Counted from the stretch's first letter, positions 16,676 to 26,864 are shown. The stretch is 48,255 nucleotides of DNA from Lachnospiraceae bacterium (GCA_017431515.1 JAFRKV010000050.1:1-48255); one strand, 5' to 3'. The notes: generated from the sequence alone by a model not told the origin. Made by a program: numbers and translations.

Positions 16676-19225
16676 ATGGCAACGAAAAAGACAACCAGAA
16701 AAAAAGCAGCCGCTCATAAAGAAACCCCAAAAACCTCCTTTCGCGGGGAGGTTCTTCTTTGGTGCATGCTGGCGATCTGCATCTTATTGTTCCTGTCCAA
16801 TTTCGGCATCATCGGTGTCGTCGGCAATGCCATCAGCGCCGTGACCTTCGGCCTGTTCGGGGTCTTATCCTATGTCTTCCCCATCATCCTGTTTCTTTCC
16901 GTGGCCTTTGCAATCTCCAACCAGGGAGAGCGCACCGCTGTGATAAAGCTGGTGGCGGGCGGAATCTTTTTGCTGTTTCTCGCAGGTCTGATCCAGCTGA
17001 TCTCGGATAAGGATGTGGTCAGTACTCCGGTTAGCGCGTTTCTGGACGGCTTCCATTTCCGTGACGGAACGGGAAGAGCGGGGGGCGGCTTTTTCGGCGG
17101 AATCATCACCGGCATTTTCTGTCCTGCCATCGGAAAGGTGGGGGCTTATGTGATCACCATCATTGCGTTGATCATTTCCCTGGTGCTCTTTACCGGACGT
17201 TCCGCCATCGGCGGCATCAAGAAGGGTTCCAAAAAGGTCTACGACAAAACAAGAGAAGGAACGGCGAAAGCCCGGGATTTGCGTAACGAACGGCGGCAGC
17301 TCCGCATGGAAAAAAAGGCGGAAGCCGGCGTCTCTTTTGACACGACCTTAAAAAAAGAGGAGGAGCCGGATCTGTTGGCGCAGCATGTGCCTGCTTCCGA
17401 CGAACTGACGGAGATCGGAGAATCGGAGGATCTGAATGTGGGCTCCAGACGGAAGGCGGCAGTATTCCCCACGGATGCAGCCATGACGACCTCCGATCAG
17501 GTGCGGCCCATCGCACCTGAGCCTGATGTAGAATCGGAAATCGCGCCGGCAATCGAACCTGCGATCCCGCCTCTTGTGATCCATCAGGAGGAACCGGAAG
17601 AAGATGATGCGGAACTCTACGATTTTTCGGAAGAGGTGGGCGCTCTGGTCCGCGGCAGCGAAGTGGCGGCCATGGAAGCGGCAGCGCCGGTCATGAAGGA
17701 AGCATCTCAGACGCCTGTGAAGCCCATGCACAAGAGCAAGGCCTATGTCTATCCGCCGGTTTCCCTTCTGACAAAAGGCTCCAAGGGCAAGAAAGGCGGC
17801 AACGAAGCGAAGCTTCATGAGACCGCGCAGATGCTGGAGCAGGTGCTGGACACCTTCGGGGTCAAAGCGAGGGTGACCGATGTGAGCTGCGGACCCACCG
17901 TCACCCGTTATGAACTGCAGCCGGAGATGGGCGTGAAGGTCAGCAGGATCGTCGGACTTGCGGATGATCTGAAACTGAATCTGGCGGCGGCGGATATCCG
18001 GATCGAAGCGCCGATTCCCGGAAAAGCCGCAGTGGGCATCGAAGTCCCGAACCAGGAAAGCACCCCGGTGTTTTTCCGGGAACTGGTGGAATCCAATGAA
18101 TTCAAAACGGAAAAGAGCCGCATCGCGTTTGGTGCGGGCAAGGACATCGGCGGCAAGGTGATCGTGGCGGATATCGCGAAGATGCCCCATGTGCTCATCG
18201 CAGGCGCCACAGGCTCCGGCAAATCCGTTTGTATCAATACGATCATCATGAGCATTCTCTATCGCGCCGATCCGGAGGATGTGAAGCTCATCATGATCGA
18301 TCCGAAGGTGGTGGAGCTTTCCGTTTATAACGGGATTCCGCATCTTCTGATCCCGGTAGTGACGGATCCGAAAAAGGCCGCCGGCGCGCTGCACTGGGCG
18401 GTGCAGGAGATGACGGACCGTTACCAGCGGTTCGCCGAGGTCAAGGTCCGCAAGATCGAGGAATACAACGCCAGGATCGAGGCCATGACAGATGTGCCGG
18501 AGGAGGAACGTCCCCAAAAGATGCCGCAGATCGTGGTGATCGTGGACGAGCTGGCGGATCTGATGATGGTGGCGCCGGGAGACGTGGAGGATGCCATCTG
18601 CCGTCTGGCGCAGCTGGCGAGAGCCTGCGGTATCCACCTCGTGATCGCGACGCAGCGTCCCTCCGTCAACGTCATCACGGGCCTCATCAAAGCAAATATG
18701 CCATCAAGGATCGCTTTTGCAGTGACCAGCGGCGTGGATTCCCGGACGATCCTCGATATGGTGGGTGCGGAGAAGCTGCTTGGCAAGGGCGATATGCTCT
18801 TTTACCCACAGGGTCTGCCTAAGCCTCTTCGGGTGCAGGGGGCTTTTGTTTCCGATTCCGAAGTGCAGGCCGTGGTTTCTTTCCTGAAGGAACGGAACGG
18901 CGAAACCGAATACGACAGCGAACTGGAGGATAAGGTCTCTGCGGCGGCAGCCCAGCAGGGGAGCAGCAGCGCCGTCGATATGACGGATTCCTCCGGAGAC
19001 GGAAGAGATGATTATTTTATTGAGGCCGCGAAGTTCATCATTGAGAAAGACAAGGCCTCCATCGGGATATTGCAGCGGCGTTTCAAGATCGGCTTTAACC
19101 GTGCAGCACGGATCATGGACCAATTGGAGGAAGCCGGCATCGTCGGACCGGAAGCCGGCACAAAGCCCCGGGAGATTCTGATGAGCATGGAGCAACTGGA
19201 AAACTATCTGGAGGAGAACGGCTGA
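16676..19225 (+). CDS. ftsK: DNA translocase FtsK/SpoIIIE
   Basis: Pumps chromosomal DNA across the closing septum during division or sporulation. 849 residues: four or so membrane helices (about 20-190) after a basic N-terminus [10 protein letters not shown], an acidic linker (about 220-340), then the FtsK alpha/beta motor with Walker A GATGSGKS (about residues 510-517) and Walker [14 protein letters not shown]. The gamma winged-helix domain at the C-terminus ([19 protein letters not shown] then [20 protein letters not shown]) reads polar DNA sequences. It starts 2 bp after uppP and ends 2 bp before folD. Whether it is the vegetative FtsK or the sporulation SpoIIIE cannot be decided from one copy. 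Confidence 0.95.
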   Translation: MATKKTTRKKAAAHKETPKTSFRGEVLLWCMLAICILLFLSNFGIIGVVGNAISAVTFGLFGVLSYVFPIILFLSVAFAISNQGERTAVIKLVAGGIFLLFLAGLIQLISDKDVVSTPVSAFLDGFHFRDGTGRAGGGFFGGIITGIFCPAIGKVGAYVITIIALIISLVLFTGRSAIGGIKKGSKKVYDKTREGTAKARDLRNERRQLRMEKKAEAGVSFDTTLKKEEEPDLLAQHVPASDELTEIGESEDLNVGSRRKAAVFPTDAAMTTSDQVRPIAPEPDVESEIAPAIEPAIPPLVIHQEEPEEDDAELYDFSEEVGALVRGSEVAAMEAAAPVMKEASQTPVKPMHKSKAYVYPPVSLLTKGSKGKKGGNEAKLHETAQMLEQVLDTFGVKARVTDVSCGPTVTRYELQPEMGVKVSRIVGLADDLKLNLAAADIRIEAPIPGKAAVGIEVPNQESTPVFFRELVESNEFKTEKSRIAFGAGKDIGGKVIVADIAKMPHVLIAGATGSGKSVCINTIIMSILYRADPEDVKLIMIDPKVVELSVYNGIPHLLIPVVTDPKKAAGALHWAVQEMTDRYQRFAEVKVRKIEEYNARIEAMTDVPEEERPQKMPQIVVIVDELADLMMVAPGDVEDAICRLAQLARACGIHLVIATQRPSVNVITGLIKANMPSRIAFAVTSGVDSRTILDMVGAEKLLGKGDMLFYPQGLPKPLRVQGAFVSDSEVQAVVSFLKERNGETEYDSELEDKVSAAAAQQGSSSAVDMTDSSGDGRDDYFIEAAKFIIEKDKASIGILQRRFKIGFNRAARIMDQLEEAGIVGPEAGTKPREILMSMEQLENYLEENG

Positions 19226-19226
19226 T

Positions 19227-20078
19227 ATGGCAAAACTGATCGACGGAAAAGCAATTGCGCAGGAAATCAAAGACGAACTGATGCAGGAGATCGCCTCCAT
19301 GAAAGAACGGGGCATCGAGGGCGCGCTGGCGGTGATCCAGGTGGGATCAGATCCGGCCTCTACCGTCTATGTCTCCAATAAAAAGAAGGCCTGCGAAGCC
19401 CTGGGACTTCGTTCGGAAAGCTGTGAGTTTCCGGAGGACGTGACGGAAGAAGCCTTGCTGAAAAAGATCCACGAATACAATCATAATCCCAGGATTGACG
19501 GCATCCTGGTGCAGCTCCCGCTGCCATCCCATATTGATGAGAAAAAAGTGATCGATGCCATCGAACCCACCAAGGATGTGGATGGCTTTCATCCGCTGAA
19601 TGTGGGCGCGCTTTTGATCGGAGAAAAAGGACTCATCAGCTGCACGCCGGCGGGGGTGATCGAGCTTTTCAAACGCTCCGGCATCGAGATCGCCGGGAAA
19701 CACTGCGTGGTGATCGGAAGGAGCAATATTGTGGGAAAACCCATGGCAGTCCTGATGCTGCGGGAAAATGCCACAGTCACCATCGCCCATTCCAAAACCA
19801 AAAATCTGGAGCAGATCTGCCGCAATGCGGATATCCTGATCGCCGCCGTGGGGAAGCCGAAGATGATCAAGGCCAGCTATATCAAAGAAGGCGCGGTGGT
19901 GATCGATGTGGGGATTCACCGTCTGGAAGGCAAAAAACTCTGCGGTGATGTGGATTTTGACGAGGTGGAGCCGCTGGTATCCGCCATTACGCCCGTACCG
20001 GGCGGTGTCGGGCCCATGACCATCGCAATGCTGATGAACAACGTGGTTCTCGCAATGAAGGAACATTATGGTTTGTGA
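19227..20078 (+). CDS. folD: Methylenetetrahydrofolate dehydrogenase / methenyltetrahydrofolate cyclohydrolase
   Basis: Bifunctional cytosolic enzyme interconverting 5,10-methylene-, methenyl- and 10-formyl-tetrahydrofolate, feeding purine and methionine synthesis. 283 residues. The catalytic Lys is in STVYVSNKKKACEALGL, followed by DGILVQLPLPSHID, the Rossmann segment VVIGRSNIVGKPMAVLML and the C-terminal PGGVGPMTIAMLM. GGAGGAG lies at 19210-19217, inside the ftsK end. The last codons overlap the next gene by 11 bp. Length and motifs are normal. Confidence 0.97.
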   Translation: MAKLIDGKAIAQEIKDELMQEIASMKERGIEGALAVIQVGSDPASTVYVSNKKKACEALGLRSESCEFPEDVTEEALLKKIHEYNHNPRIDGILVQLPLPSHIDEKKVIDAIEPTKDVDGFHPLNVGALLIGEKGLISCTPAGVIELFKRSGIEIAGKHCVVIGRSNIVGKPMAVLMLRENATVTIAHSKTKNLEQICRNADILIAAVGKPKMIKASYIKEGAVVIDVGIHRLEGKKLCGDVDFDEVEPLVSAITPVPGGVGPMTIAMLMNNVVLAMKEHYGL

Positions 20079-21204
20079 TAAATGCGGCGCTGAGGTGCCG
20101 GCAGGCAGCATCTACTGCAATGTCTGCGGTTCCGAAATCCAGATCGTGCCGGAATACAATATTCTGGAAAACGACATTCTGGATTCCTATATCGGAATCG
20201 AATTGCGCATGCCGGAACCGGAGCCCGAAGAAAAGAAGCAAAAGAAAAAGCGCATTGCGAATTACTCCGGCCGCTTTTACCGGAATATCGCGATCATTGC
20301 CATCGTCATCGCAGTGATCGTGCTTCTGGTGTCTGTCTTTGTGATCCGTTATTCCATTTCCAGAAAGACAGAAGCGTCCTTTGATTATCAGATGATGGAA
20401 GCCATGCGCTATTACGGCGAAGAAAATTATGAGATGGCCATCTCCTATTTTGACAAAGCGCTTTCCATCACGCCGAACAGCACGCAGGCTTTGTCCTATC
20501 AGGCAAAGTGCTACGAAAACATCGGGGAGCTGGCCGCGGCGGAGAGCATCTATCATTCCCTGATCGAGCTGGACAATACCAATCTGACAGCCTATGAGGA
20601 TCTGGTGAATATTTATAAGGCAGAAGATGCGTATGAAAAGATCCGGACCCTCCGGGATACCACAGAGGACCAGCGGGTGCTCGCACTTTTAGAGGAATAC
20701 ACTGTCGCCGCGCCGGTCTTTTCGCTGGAATCCGGGGAATACGGCGATGATCTGACCATCACCATGGACAGCAATGATCTGGCCATCATCTATTACACCA
20801 CCGACGGTTCCGATCCGGTGGAGAACGGACTCGTCTACGAGGGAGAGATCCATTTTGACGGTGAAGGGCGTTACCAGTTGAAGGCAGTGGCACAGAATGC
20901 GCAAAACCTTTACAGCGATGTGGCCAGCGCCGATTATGTGATCAAGTATGAGAAGCCGGAGATGCCGAGGACCAGTCTTCCCAGCGGCGCGTACCTGGGG
21001 CAGCAGATTGTGTCCATCGAAGTGCCGGAGGGGTGCAGCGCTTATTACACGCTTGACGGAACGACGCCCACAGTCCGGTCCTTCCGCTACCAGACGCCCA
21101 TCGTCCTGCCGGGCGCAGGAGAGTATGTATTATCCGTGGTTTACATTTCAAATCACGGGAAAGTCAGTGACACCGGGGTGTTTACCTACGTGATCACGGG
21201 ATAA
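20068..21204 (+). CDS. Membrane protein with zinc ribbon, TPR and two chitobiase C-terminal-like domains
   Basis: 378 residues with an unusual domain order. Residues 3-20 form a CxxC-x10-CxxC zinc ribbon (CDKC...CNVC), followed by a Lys/Glu-rich stretch and one membrane helix (about 72-94, IIAIVIAVIVLLVSVFVI). Outside the membrane there is a TPR-like region (about 105-190, YYGEENYEMAISYFDKALSITP) and two repeats of about 75 residues with YYTTDGSDP and YYTLDGTTPT, which match the CHB_HEX_C_1 type of Ig-like fold. The ribbon should be cytosolic and the rest extracytoplasmic. It overlaps folD by 11 bp and precedes phoH by 12 bp. No enzyme motif was found. Similar zinc-ribbon proteins are common in Clostridia; the function is unknown and a cell-surface scaffold role is only inference. 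Confidence 0.78.
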   Translation: MVCDKCGAEVPAGSIYCNVCGSEIQIVPEYNILENDILDSYIGIELRMPEPEPEEKKQKKKRIANYSGRFYRNIAIIAIVIAVIVLLVSVFVIRYSISRKTEASFDYQMMEAMRYYGEENYEMAISYFDKALSITPNSTQALSYQAKCYENIGELAAAESIYHSLIELDNTNLTAYEDLVNIYKAEDAYEKIRTLRDTTEDQRVLALLEEYTVAAPVFSLESGEYGDDLTITMDSNDLAIIYYTTDGSDPVENGLVYEGEIHFDGEGRYQLKAVAQNAQNLYSDVASADYVIKYEKPEMPRTSLPSGAYLGQQIVSIEVPEGCSAYYTLDGTTPTVRSFRYQTPIVLPGAGEYVLSVVYISNHGKVSDTGVFTYVITG

Positions 21205-21216
21205 AAAGGAAACGCA

Positions 21217-22203
21217 ATGGATTCTGCAGAGATCAGTATCAACATTCCCTCCGCCCATGTGGGGAATGTGTTCGGACAATATGATACCTACGTCAAAAAG
21301 ATTGAGCGGGCGCTGCATGTCAATGTGGTGATCCGGGATGACCGGATCAAACTGCTGGGGGAGGAAAAGGGCATTCAGAGCGCCGCCGACGTGTTTACGG
21401 AGCTTTTACATCTTTCACAGAAAGGAAATGAGATCACGGAACAACAGGTCGATTATCTGCTTTCACTGGCAGAACGAAATGAAACGGAAAAGATCCGGGA
21501 AGTGGATTCCGAAATCATCTGTCATACAGTAACAGGCCGGCCCGTGCAGCCGAAGACCCTGGGGCAGAAGCAATATGTGAAAGCCATCAAGGATCACATG
21601 ATCGTTTTCGGCATCGGCCCTGCGGGAACCGGGAAAACCTATCTTGCCATGGCCATGGCCATTACGGCGTTTAAAAACGAAGAAGTCAGCCGGATCGTCC
21701 TGACGCGTCCCGCCATCGAAGCGGGAGAGAAGCTGGGATTTCTCCCGGGGGATATGCAGAGCAAGGTGGATCCCTATCTGCGGCCGCTGTATGACGCCCT
21801 GTATCAGATCATGGGAGCGGACAGCTTCATCCGGAACATGGAGAAAGGGCTGATCGAGGTGGCGCCCCTTGCCTATATGCGCGGGCGGACCTTAGACAAT
21901 GCTTATATTATCTTAGACGAAGCGCAGAACACCACACCGGCGCAGATGAAAATGTTTCTGACCAGGATCGGTTTCGGCTCCAAGGTGGTCATCACCGGAG
22001 ATGCGACCCAGAAGGACCTTGCTCCCGGCCAGAAGTCCGGGCTGGATCAGGCAGTGAAGATTCTAAAGGATGTGGAAGGCATAGCAGTCTGCAGGCTGGG
22101 AAGCGAGGACGTCGTGCGGCATCCCCTGGTGCAGCGCATCGTCAAGGCTTATGACGATCACGAGGCGAAACAGCTTGCCAAAAAGAACAGGGGGCGCGTA
22201 TGA
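21217..22203 (+). CDS. phoH: PhoH family ATPase
   Basis: 328 residues. A KH-like N-terminal part precedes the PhoH nucleotide-binding domain. The P-loop is GPAGTGKTYLAMA, and the Walker B-type segment is IILDEAQNTTPAQMKMFLTRIG with GDATQKDLAPGQ after it. The family is linked to RNA metabolism and often sits beside ybeY, as here (1.2 kb away). The ATG has AAAAGGAAAC upstream. Its stop overlaps the next start as ATGA, so translation is coupled. The exact substrate of PhoH proteins is not established. Confidence 0.93.
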   Translation: MDSAEISINIPSAHVGNVFGQYDTYVKKIERALHVNVVIRDDRIKLLGEEKGIQSAADVFTELLHLSQKGNEITEQQVDYLLSLAERNETEKIREVDSEIICHTVTGRPVQPKTLGQKQYVKAIKDHMIVFGIGPAGTGKTYLAMAMAITAFKNEEVSRIVLTRPAIEAGEKLGFLPGDMQSKVDPYLRPLYDALYQIMGADSFIRNMEKGLIEVAPLAYMRGRTLDNAYIILDEAQNTTPAQMKMFLTRIGFGSKVVITGDATQKDLAPGQKSGLDQAVKILKDVEGIAVCRLGSEDVVRHPLVQRIVKAYDDHEAKQLAKKNRGRV

Positions 22204-23381
22204 TTCCGGAATCCAAATTCGCCGGACTCCGCATCCGGAATATCCTGCTGATCATCGGCTGCTATCTGCTGCTGACTGTGTTCTTTTATCTGCGGTATAC
22301 CTTCGGGTTTGAACGGCTTATTATCAATCTTTTTTTGATTTTCTGCTTTGCGGTGCTGTTGCTCCTTGTGACTGTCAGCAGGCGAATCCGCGGTGCCATC
22401 AACGGCAATCTTTCCGAGACCTACAGTGGTCTGATGCGGAGCATGCTGCTGATGACTGCGATGCTGATCAGCTATTCCTTTCTGCCGCATTATACGGCGC
22501 CCTTTCTCGTCTTTGCCTTCTTTATGACGGAGGTGTCCGGATGCGAGATTGCGCTGATCACCACCAGTTTTGCGGCCATCTTTTTTACCATCAACGCCAA
22601 CGGCTCGATCTATGAACTGGCGGAATATCTGATCCTGATCCTGGCCGGTGCGGTGCTGCCGCCCATTTTTGAAAACGAAAAAACGCGGCCCGCTATTTCC
22701 TTTATCACATTTTGCTTTTCCGTCGTGATTCCGGGGATTTTTTCCTACATTCCTGCAGGACAGATCAATCTCTATGTGGTGATTTTCGCCGCAGTGACGG
22801 GACTTGTCACAGATTTGCTTTTCATACTGTTATTTGATAAAATGAAGGTTGTTGTAAAGAAACAGGAAGAACGGAGCATTGTGGATATCGTTTCCGATAC
22901 CTACCCCTTGGTGCGGGAGATCCGTTCCTTTTCCCCTGCAGATTACACACATGCCAAGGCAGTGTCTGTCCTTGCGGCGAAATGTGCGCATGTTGCCGGA
23001 TTGGATGCGGATGTGGCCGCGGCTGGCGGGTTTTATTACCGTCTCGGGATCCTCGGCGGGGAGCCGGTGGTTCAAAACGGGGTTCTGCTGGCACAGTTGA
23101 ATTGCTTTCCGCAGCCGGTGATTACGATCCTCGCAGAATATAACGGCCAGGAGCATACCATCAGCACACCGGAATCCGCGGTGGTGAATCTGGTGAACCA
23201 TCTCGTGTCCCGGTTCGAGCATCTCCGGGATCAGACCAGCCAAAGCGACTGGAATCGTGAGATCGTGATCTATCAGACCTTAAACGAGCTTTCGGGCTCC
23301 GGACTTTATGACAAATCGGGGCTCAGCATCAACGCGTATCTTAAGATCAGGGAATTTCTCGTGAGAGGGGATGATCTGTAG
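22200..23381 (+). CDS. PgpH-like membrane protein with degenerate HD domain
   Basis: 393 residues in the place where phoH-pgpH-ybeY is usual. PgpH is a c-di-AMP phosphodiesterase with a large extracellular domain, seven helices and an HD domain. Here the extracellular part is missing, about six to seven helices occupy residues 12-215, and an HD-like domain fills about 235-393. The catalytic HDIGK motif is replaced: residues 279-284 read YYRLGI where YHDIGK is expected, so His and Asp are lost. The later Asp of the ADSVEA element is replaced by text like VNLVNHLVSRF, although ISTPE is still recognisable. An early His (YTHAKAVS) remains. The protein is probably not a phosphodiesterase and may instead sense or bind. 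It ends directly before ybeY. Whether this is a pseudoenzyme is inference from motif loss. Confidence 0.78.
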   Translation: MIPESKFAGLRIRNILLIIGCYLLLTVFFYLRYTFGFERLIINLFLIFCFAVLLLLVTVSRRIRGAINGNLSETYSGLMRSMLLMTAMLISYSFLPHYTAPFLVFAFFMTEVSGCEIALITTSFAAIFFTINANGSIYELAEYLILILAGAVLPPIFENEKTRPAISFITFCFSVVIPGIFSYIPAGQINLYVVIFAAVTGLVTDLLFILLFDKMKVVVKKQEERSIVDIVSDTYPLVREIRSFSPADYTHAKAVSVLAAKCAHVAGLDADVAAAGGFYYRLGILGGEPVVQNGVLLAQLNCFPQPVITILAEYNGQEHTISTPESAVVNLVNHLVSRFEHLRDQTSQSDWNREIVIYQTLNELSGSGLYDKSGLSINAYLKIREFLVRGDDL

Positions 23382-23876
23382 ATGACGATCCTATATGAGG
23401 AAAAGACCGGGGATGCGTTTCCCTTTGTACCGGAGGCATTGGCCCGGGAAGTGATCGAAGGGGTTTTGAAAGCGCTTTCCTTTCCATTCGAAGCGGAGAT
23501 TTCGCTGACGCTGGTATCAGAAGCGGAGATTCAGGAATTAAACCGCAGTTTTCGGGGAATTGACCGGTCGACGGATGTATTGTCCTTTCCGCTGATCGCT
23601 TTTGATGCACCGGGGGATTTTTCCGGCATCGAAGCGGATCCGGATAATTTCAATCCCGACAGTGGGGAAGTGATGCTGGGAGACATCGTGCTCTCCACCG
23701 CCCACGTCAGGGCGCAGGCGAAGGAGTACGGACATTCCGAAAAAAGAGAGTATGCCTTTCTGATCGTACACAGCATGCTGCATCTTCTGGGCTATGATCA
23801 TGAGACTGCCGAAGAAGAGCAGGAGATGACCGCGATGCAGGAAAAGATCCTGACGGATCTTGGTATTTTACGATGA
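23382..23876 (+). CDS. ybeY: Endoribonuclease YbeY (rRNA maturation factor)
   Basis: Metal-dependent single-strand endoribonuclease involved in 16S rRNA 3'-end processing and ribosome quality control. 164 residues. The zinc motif H-x3-H-x5-H is seen as HSMLHLLGYDH, and the family segment RSFRGIDRSTDVLSFPL is intact, as is LGDIVLST. It starts immediately after the previous stop, so it is translationally coupled. dgkA and era, which often follow, are absent here; the DUF3048 lipoprotein comes next after 59 bp. Confidence 0.95.
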   Translation: MTILYEEKTGDAFPFVPEALAREVIEGVLKALSFPFEAEISLTLVSEAEIQELNRSFRGIDRSTDVLSFPLIAFDAPGDFSGIEADPDNFNPDSGEVMLGDIVLSTAHVRAQAKEYGHSEKREYAFLIVHSMLHLLGYDHETAEEEQEMTAMQEKILTDLGILR

Positions 23877-23935
23877 TTTGCCGGGCAACCGGATAATCAT
23901 AGAAGCAACAAATGGACACAAGAAGGAGATGTATG

Positions 23936-25180
23936 ATGAAGAAAAGAGTTTTGGCAGGGATTCTTGCTGCCGCACTGGGGCTGATGGTGATCGGCTGCGG
24001 TGAGAAGGAAGAGCCGGCACAGACAGAAGTGGAAACCGAAGCAGTTCCGGAGGTGGTGATCGTAGAGCCGACGGACAACGGAGACGAAGCTGAAGAGGAA
24101 GAGGAAGCGGAAGAGTCTGCAGTCGCGCCGGATGGCATGGCGGCCAGCCGTCTCACCGGTGAGTGGATCGATAAAGACATCGCAGGAGAGCGTCCTTTTG
24201 CCTGCATGATCGAAAACGGCGAAGGTGATCTGCCGTTTTACGGTGTTTCCAAGGCAGACATCATCTACGAAGCATTGGCAGAGTCCAACATTACCCGTAT
24301 GATGGGTATCTGGCAGGATTATGAGTCCGTGGACAAGATCGGTACCGTCAGAAGCTGCCGTTCCTATTACGCAGCGGCCAGCAAAGAGTATCAGGCAAAC
24401 TACGGACACTGGGGACTTTCCCTGTTCGCGGCACCCACCCTTGCAACCATGACGGGCTATGACATGGACGGCATGGGCGGCAGCAATTCCTACCCGAAGC
24501 AGATCCGTGACAACTCCCCGGCATTTGACGCGTTTTATCGCGAATCCGGCCGTTCCTCCGTGCACAGCGTGACGGTGGACACCAAGAAGATCAAGCCGGA
24601 CATCGAGAAATACGGCGACAAGTACGGTTATGAAAAGGATGTGGATCAGACCCTTCCGCCGCACTTCAAATTCGCAAATCCCAGCGAGACCGTGACATTG
24701 GATAAATTCTCCACGGCTGAGGACGCTGTGGTCGTCGTGCCGGGCGGATTTACGGATAAGAAGCGTTACTTCGTATACGATGAGGACACCGGTCTTTACA
24801 CCGCATACCAGAAGGGCACCAAGCAGATCGACGAATGCTACAACGAGCCCATCACCTGCAAGAACATCATCATCCAGAATTGTGATTACGAGATTTATTC
24901 GGGCATCGACGCGGACTATGATTCCCACAAATACAAGAACATTCAGCTGCACGGCACGGGCACGGGCTACTTCATCACCGAAGGCAAGGCCATCAAGATC
25001 AACTGGGAGAAGCCCCAGGGTGACATGGACGGCGAGATTACGCACTATTACAACGAAGACGGTGATGAGATCACAGTCAACTGCGGCACCACCTGGATCA
25101 ACATTGTGCTGCCGGATTATGATTCCTACAGCAGCCGCCCCACCAAGTTCTACGCATCGGAGTCTGAATATAAAGGATAA
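23936..25180 (+). CDS. DUF3048 (YerB-type) lipoprotein
   Basis: 414 residues. The N-terminus MKKR, a hydrophobic stretch and the lipobox VIGC predict lipid anchoring at the Cys near residue 20. A Glu-rich linker (about 20-65) follows, then the DUF3048 core with RPFACMIENG, SKADIIYEALAESNITRMMGI and KIGTVRSCRSYY, and the second part with GTGTGYFITEGKAIKINWEK. The start chosen is ATG 23936, with AAGGAG (23923-23928) seven nt away; the codon before it is also ATG. The family includes YerB of Bacillus, but its biochemical role is unknown. It is an extracytoplasmic protein between ybeY and a flippase gene. Confidence 0.85.
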   Translation: MKKRVLAGILAAALGLMVIGCGEKEEPAQTEVETEAVPEVVIVEPTDNGDEAEEEEEAEESAVAPDGMAASRLTGEWIDKDIAGERPFACMIENGEGDLPFYGVSKADIIYEALAESNITRMMGIWQDYESVDKIGTVRSCRSYYAAASKEYQANYGHWGLSLFAAPTLATMTGYDMDGMGGSNSYPKQIRDNSPAFDAFYRESGRSSVHSVTVDTKKIKPDIEKYGDKYGYEKDVDQTLPPHFKFANPSETVTLDKFSTAEDAVVVVPGGFTDKKRYFVYDEDTGLYTAYQKGTKQIDECYNEPITCKNIIIQNCDYEIYSGIDADYDSHKYKNIQLHGTGTGYFITEGKAIKINWEKPQGDMDGEITHYYNEDGDEITVNCGTTWINIVLPDYDSYSSRPTKFYASESEYKG

Positions 25181-25188
25181 CAGCTTCC

Positions 25189-26844
25189 ATGAGCGGCAAT
25201 CAAAAAAGTAACACCAATTTTCTGATGCAGGGGTCGATCCTGGCGGCCGCATCGATCATCAGTCGTGTGATCGGTCTGGTTTACCGGATTCCCCTGCAGC
25301 GGATCATCGGAGATCGGGGGATGGACTTTTATGCCACCGCCTTTGAGGTGTACAGCATCCTCCTTCTGATCTCCTCGTACAGCCTTCCGCTTGCGGTCAG
25401 TAAACTCGTTTCGGCGAGGGTCGCAAAAGGGCAGAGAAAGAATGCCTATCGCATGATGCGAGGGGCATTCCTTTTTGCGTTATTGACAGGAACGACGGCA
25501 GGCCTCATTGTGTGGTTTTTTGCGAAACAGATCACCCAGTATTTTGAAACGCCGCTCAGCTATTTTTCCCTGAAATTTCTCGCGCCCTGTCTCGTGGTAG
25601 CGGCGGTCATGGGCGTCTTTCGGGGCTTTTTCCAGGGCCTCGGGACCATGGTGCCCAGCGCCATCTCACAGGTCATCGAACAGATCGTCAATGCCGTGGT
25701 CAGTGTGATGGCGGCATACTTCCTGTATCAGTACGGCGCAAAGATCGGCGCGGTGCTGGGAGACCCGGAAAAGTACGGATCTGCCTACGGAGCTGCCGGC
25801 GGGACACTGGGAACCCTCAGCGGCGCCATCGTCGGCTTTTTGTTTATTCTTGTCATTTTCCTCTTGTACCGCGCCATTTTAAAGCGCCAGATGAAGCGTG
25901 ATCATTCCGTGCAGGAGGAAAGCTACGGCAGCATCATCAAAATCCTGATCTTAACGATCGTCCCGGTGCTGCTTTCCACCACGATCTACAATGTCAGCGC
26001 CATCATCGATACGAGGATCTTTAAGAATGTGGCCTTGCTGCAGGGGTATACGGCAGTGGATATCGGTGTCTGGTGGGGCAAATACACCGGCAAATACCGG
26101 CTGCTTATCAATGTCCCCATTTCCATCGCATCCGCTCTTGCCGCCTCCACAGTGCCGGCGCTGTCCGCATCCCACGCAAAGAAAGACAGGCGCAGGATTG
26201 AGCATCAGATCAATGCGGGAATGCGGCTTTCCATGATCATCGCCGTGCCCTGTGCAGTGGGTCTGCTGGTATTTGCAGGTCCTGTCATGGAGCTGCTCTT
26301 TAATGACACCAGCGAGATCGCGGCAAGGATGCTGCAGTCCGGCTGTATCGCGGTGATCTTTTATTCCCTGTCCACCTTGTCAAACGGGATTTTACAAGGG
26401 ATCGACCGGATGCGGGTTCCCGTCATCAACGCGGTCATTTCCCTGGTGGTACATATCGGGTCCCTGTATGCGTTGCTGTATCTGGGGAACCTGAATATCT
26501 ATGCCGTGATCCTGGCAAACGTCATTTATGCCGTATTGATGTGCGTCTTGAACCAGATCGGCATCCGCAGGGCCACGGGGTATCGCTTTGACATTCTCGG
26601 CATTTTTCTCAGACCTGCGATTGCGGCTGGCGTCATGGGCGTCGCCTCCTTCGGCCTTTATAAGCTGGTGCGGCTTCTGTTCGGAAACGGGGTCTCCACC
26701 ATTGTGGCCATGATCGGCGCATTCTTCATTTATTTCGTTGTTTTGCTTTTGATCAAGGGCATTTCCGAGTCGGATCTGAAGAAACTGCCGAAGGGACATC
26801 TATTGGTCTCTTTGGCAAAGAAAATGCATTTGCTGCGGGATTGA
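25189..26844 (+). CDS. Polysaccharide/lipid-linked flippase of the SpoVB/MurJ-like MOP family
   Basis: 551 residues with about 14 predicted membrane helices. The N-terminus (NTNFLMQGSILAAASIISRVIGLVYRIPLQRIIG) is the recognisable start of SpoVB/Wzx-type flippases, and GVFRGFFQGLGTMVPSAISQVIEQIVNA matches the internal family signature. It likely moves a lipid-linked wall precursor across the membrane, in sporulation or vegetative growth. It starts 8 bp after the DUF3048 gene. Neither SpoVB nor MurJ identity can be proven without alignment. No other polysaccharide locus genes are present. Confidence 0.85.
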   Translation: MSGNQKSNTNFLMQGSILAAASIISRVIGLVYRIPLQRIIGDRGMDFYATAFEVYSILLLISSYSLPLAVSKLVSARVAKGQRKNAYRMMRGAFLFALLTGTTAGLIVWFFAKQITQYFETPLSYFSLKFLAPCLVVAAVMGVFRGFFQGLGTMVPSAISQVIEQIVNAVVSVMAAYFLYQYGAKIGAVLGDPEKYGSAYGAAGGTLGTLSGAIVGFLFILVIFLLYRAILKRQMKRDHSVQEESYGSIIKILILTIVPVLLSTTIYNVSAIIDTRIFKNVALLQGYTAVDIGVWWGKYTGKYRLLINVPISIASALAASTVPALSASHAKKDRRRIEHQINAGMRLSMIIAVPCAVGLLVFAGPVMELLFNDTSEIAARMLQSGCIAVIFYSLSTLSNGILQGIDRMRVPVINAVISLVVHIGSLYALLYLGNLNIYAVILANVIYAVLMCVLNQIGIRRATGYRFDILGIFLRPAIAAGVMGVASFGLYKLVRLLFGNGVSTIVAMIGAFFIYFVVLLLIKGISESDLKKLPKGHLLVSLAKKMHLLRD

Positions 26845-26864
26845 GATCCTAAGGAGGTAAAAGG

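Noticed and set aside
23897-25252. 451-residue minus-strand open frame opposite the DUF3048 gene
   Set aside because: Antisense shadow; the + strand protein has a lipobox and DUF3048 signatures.
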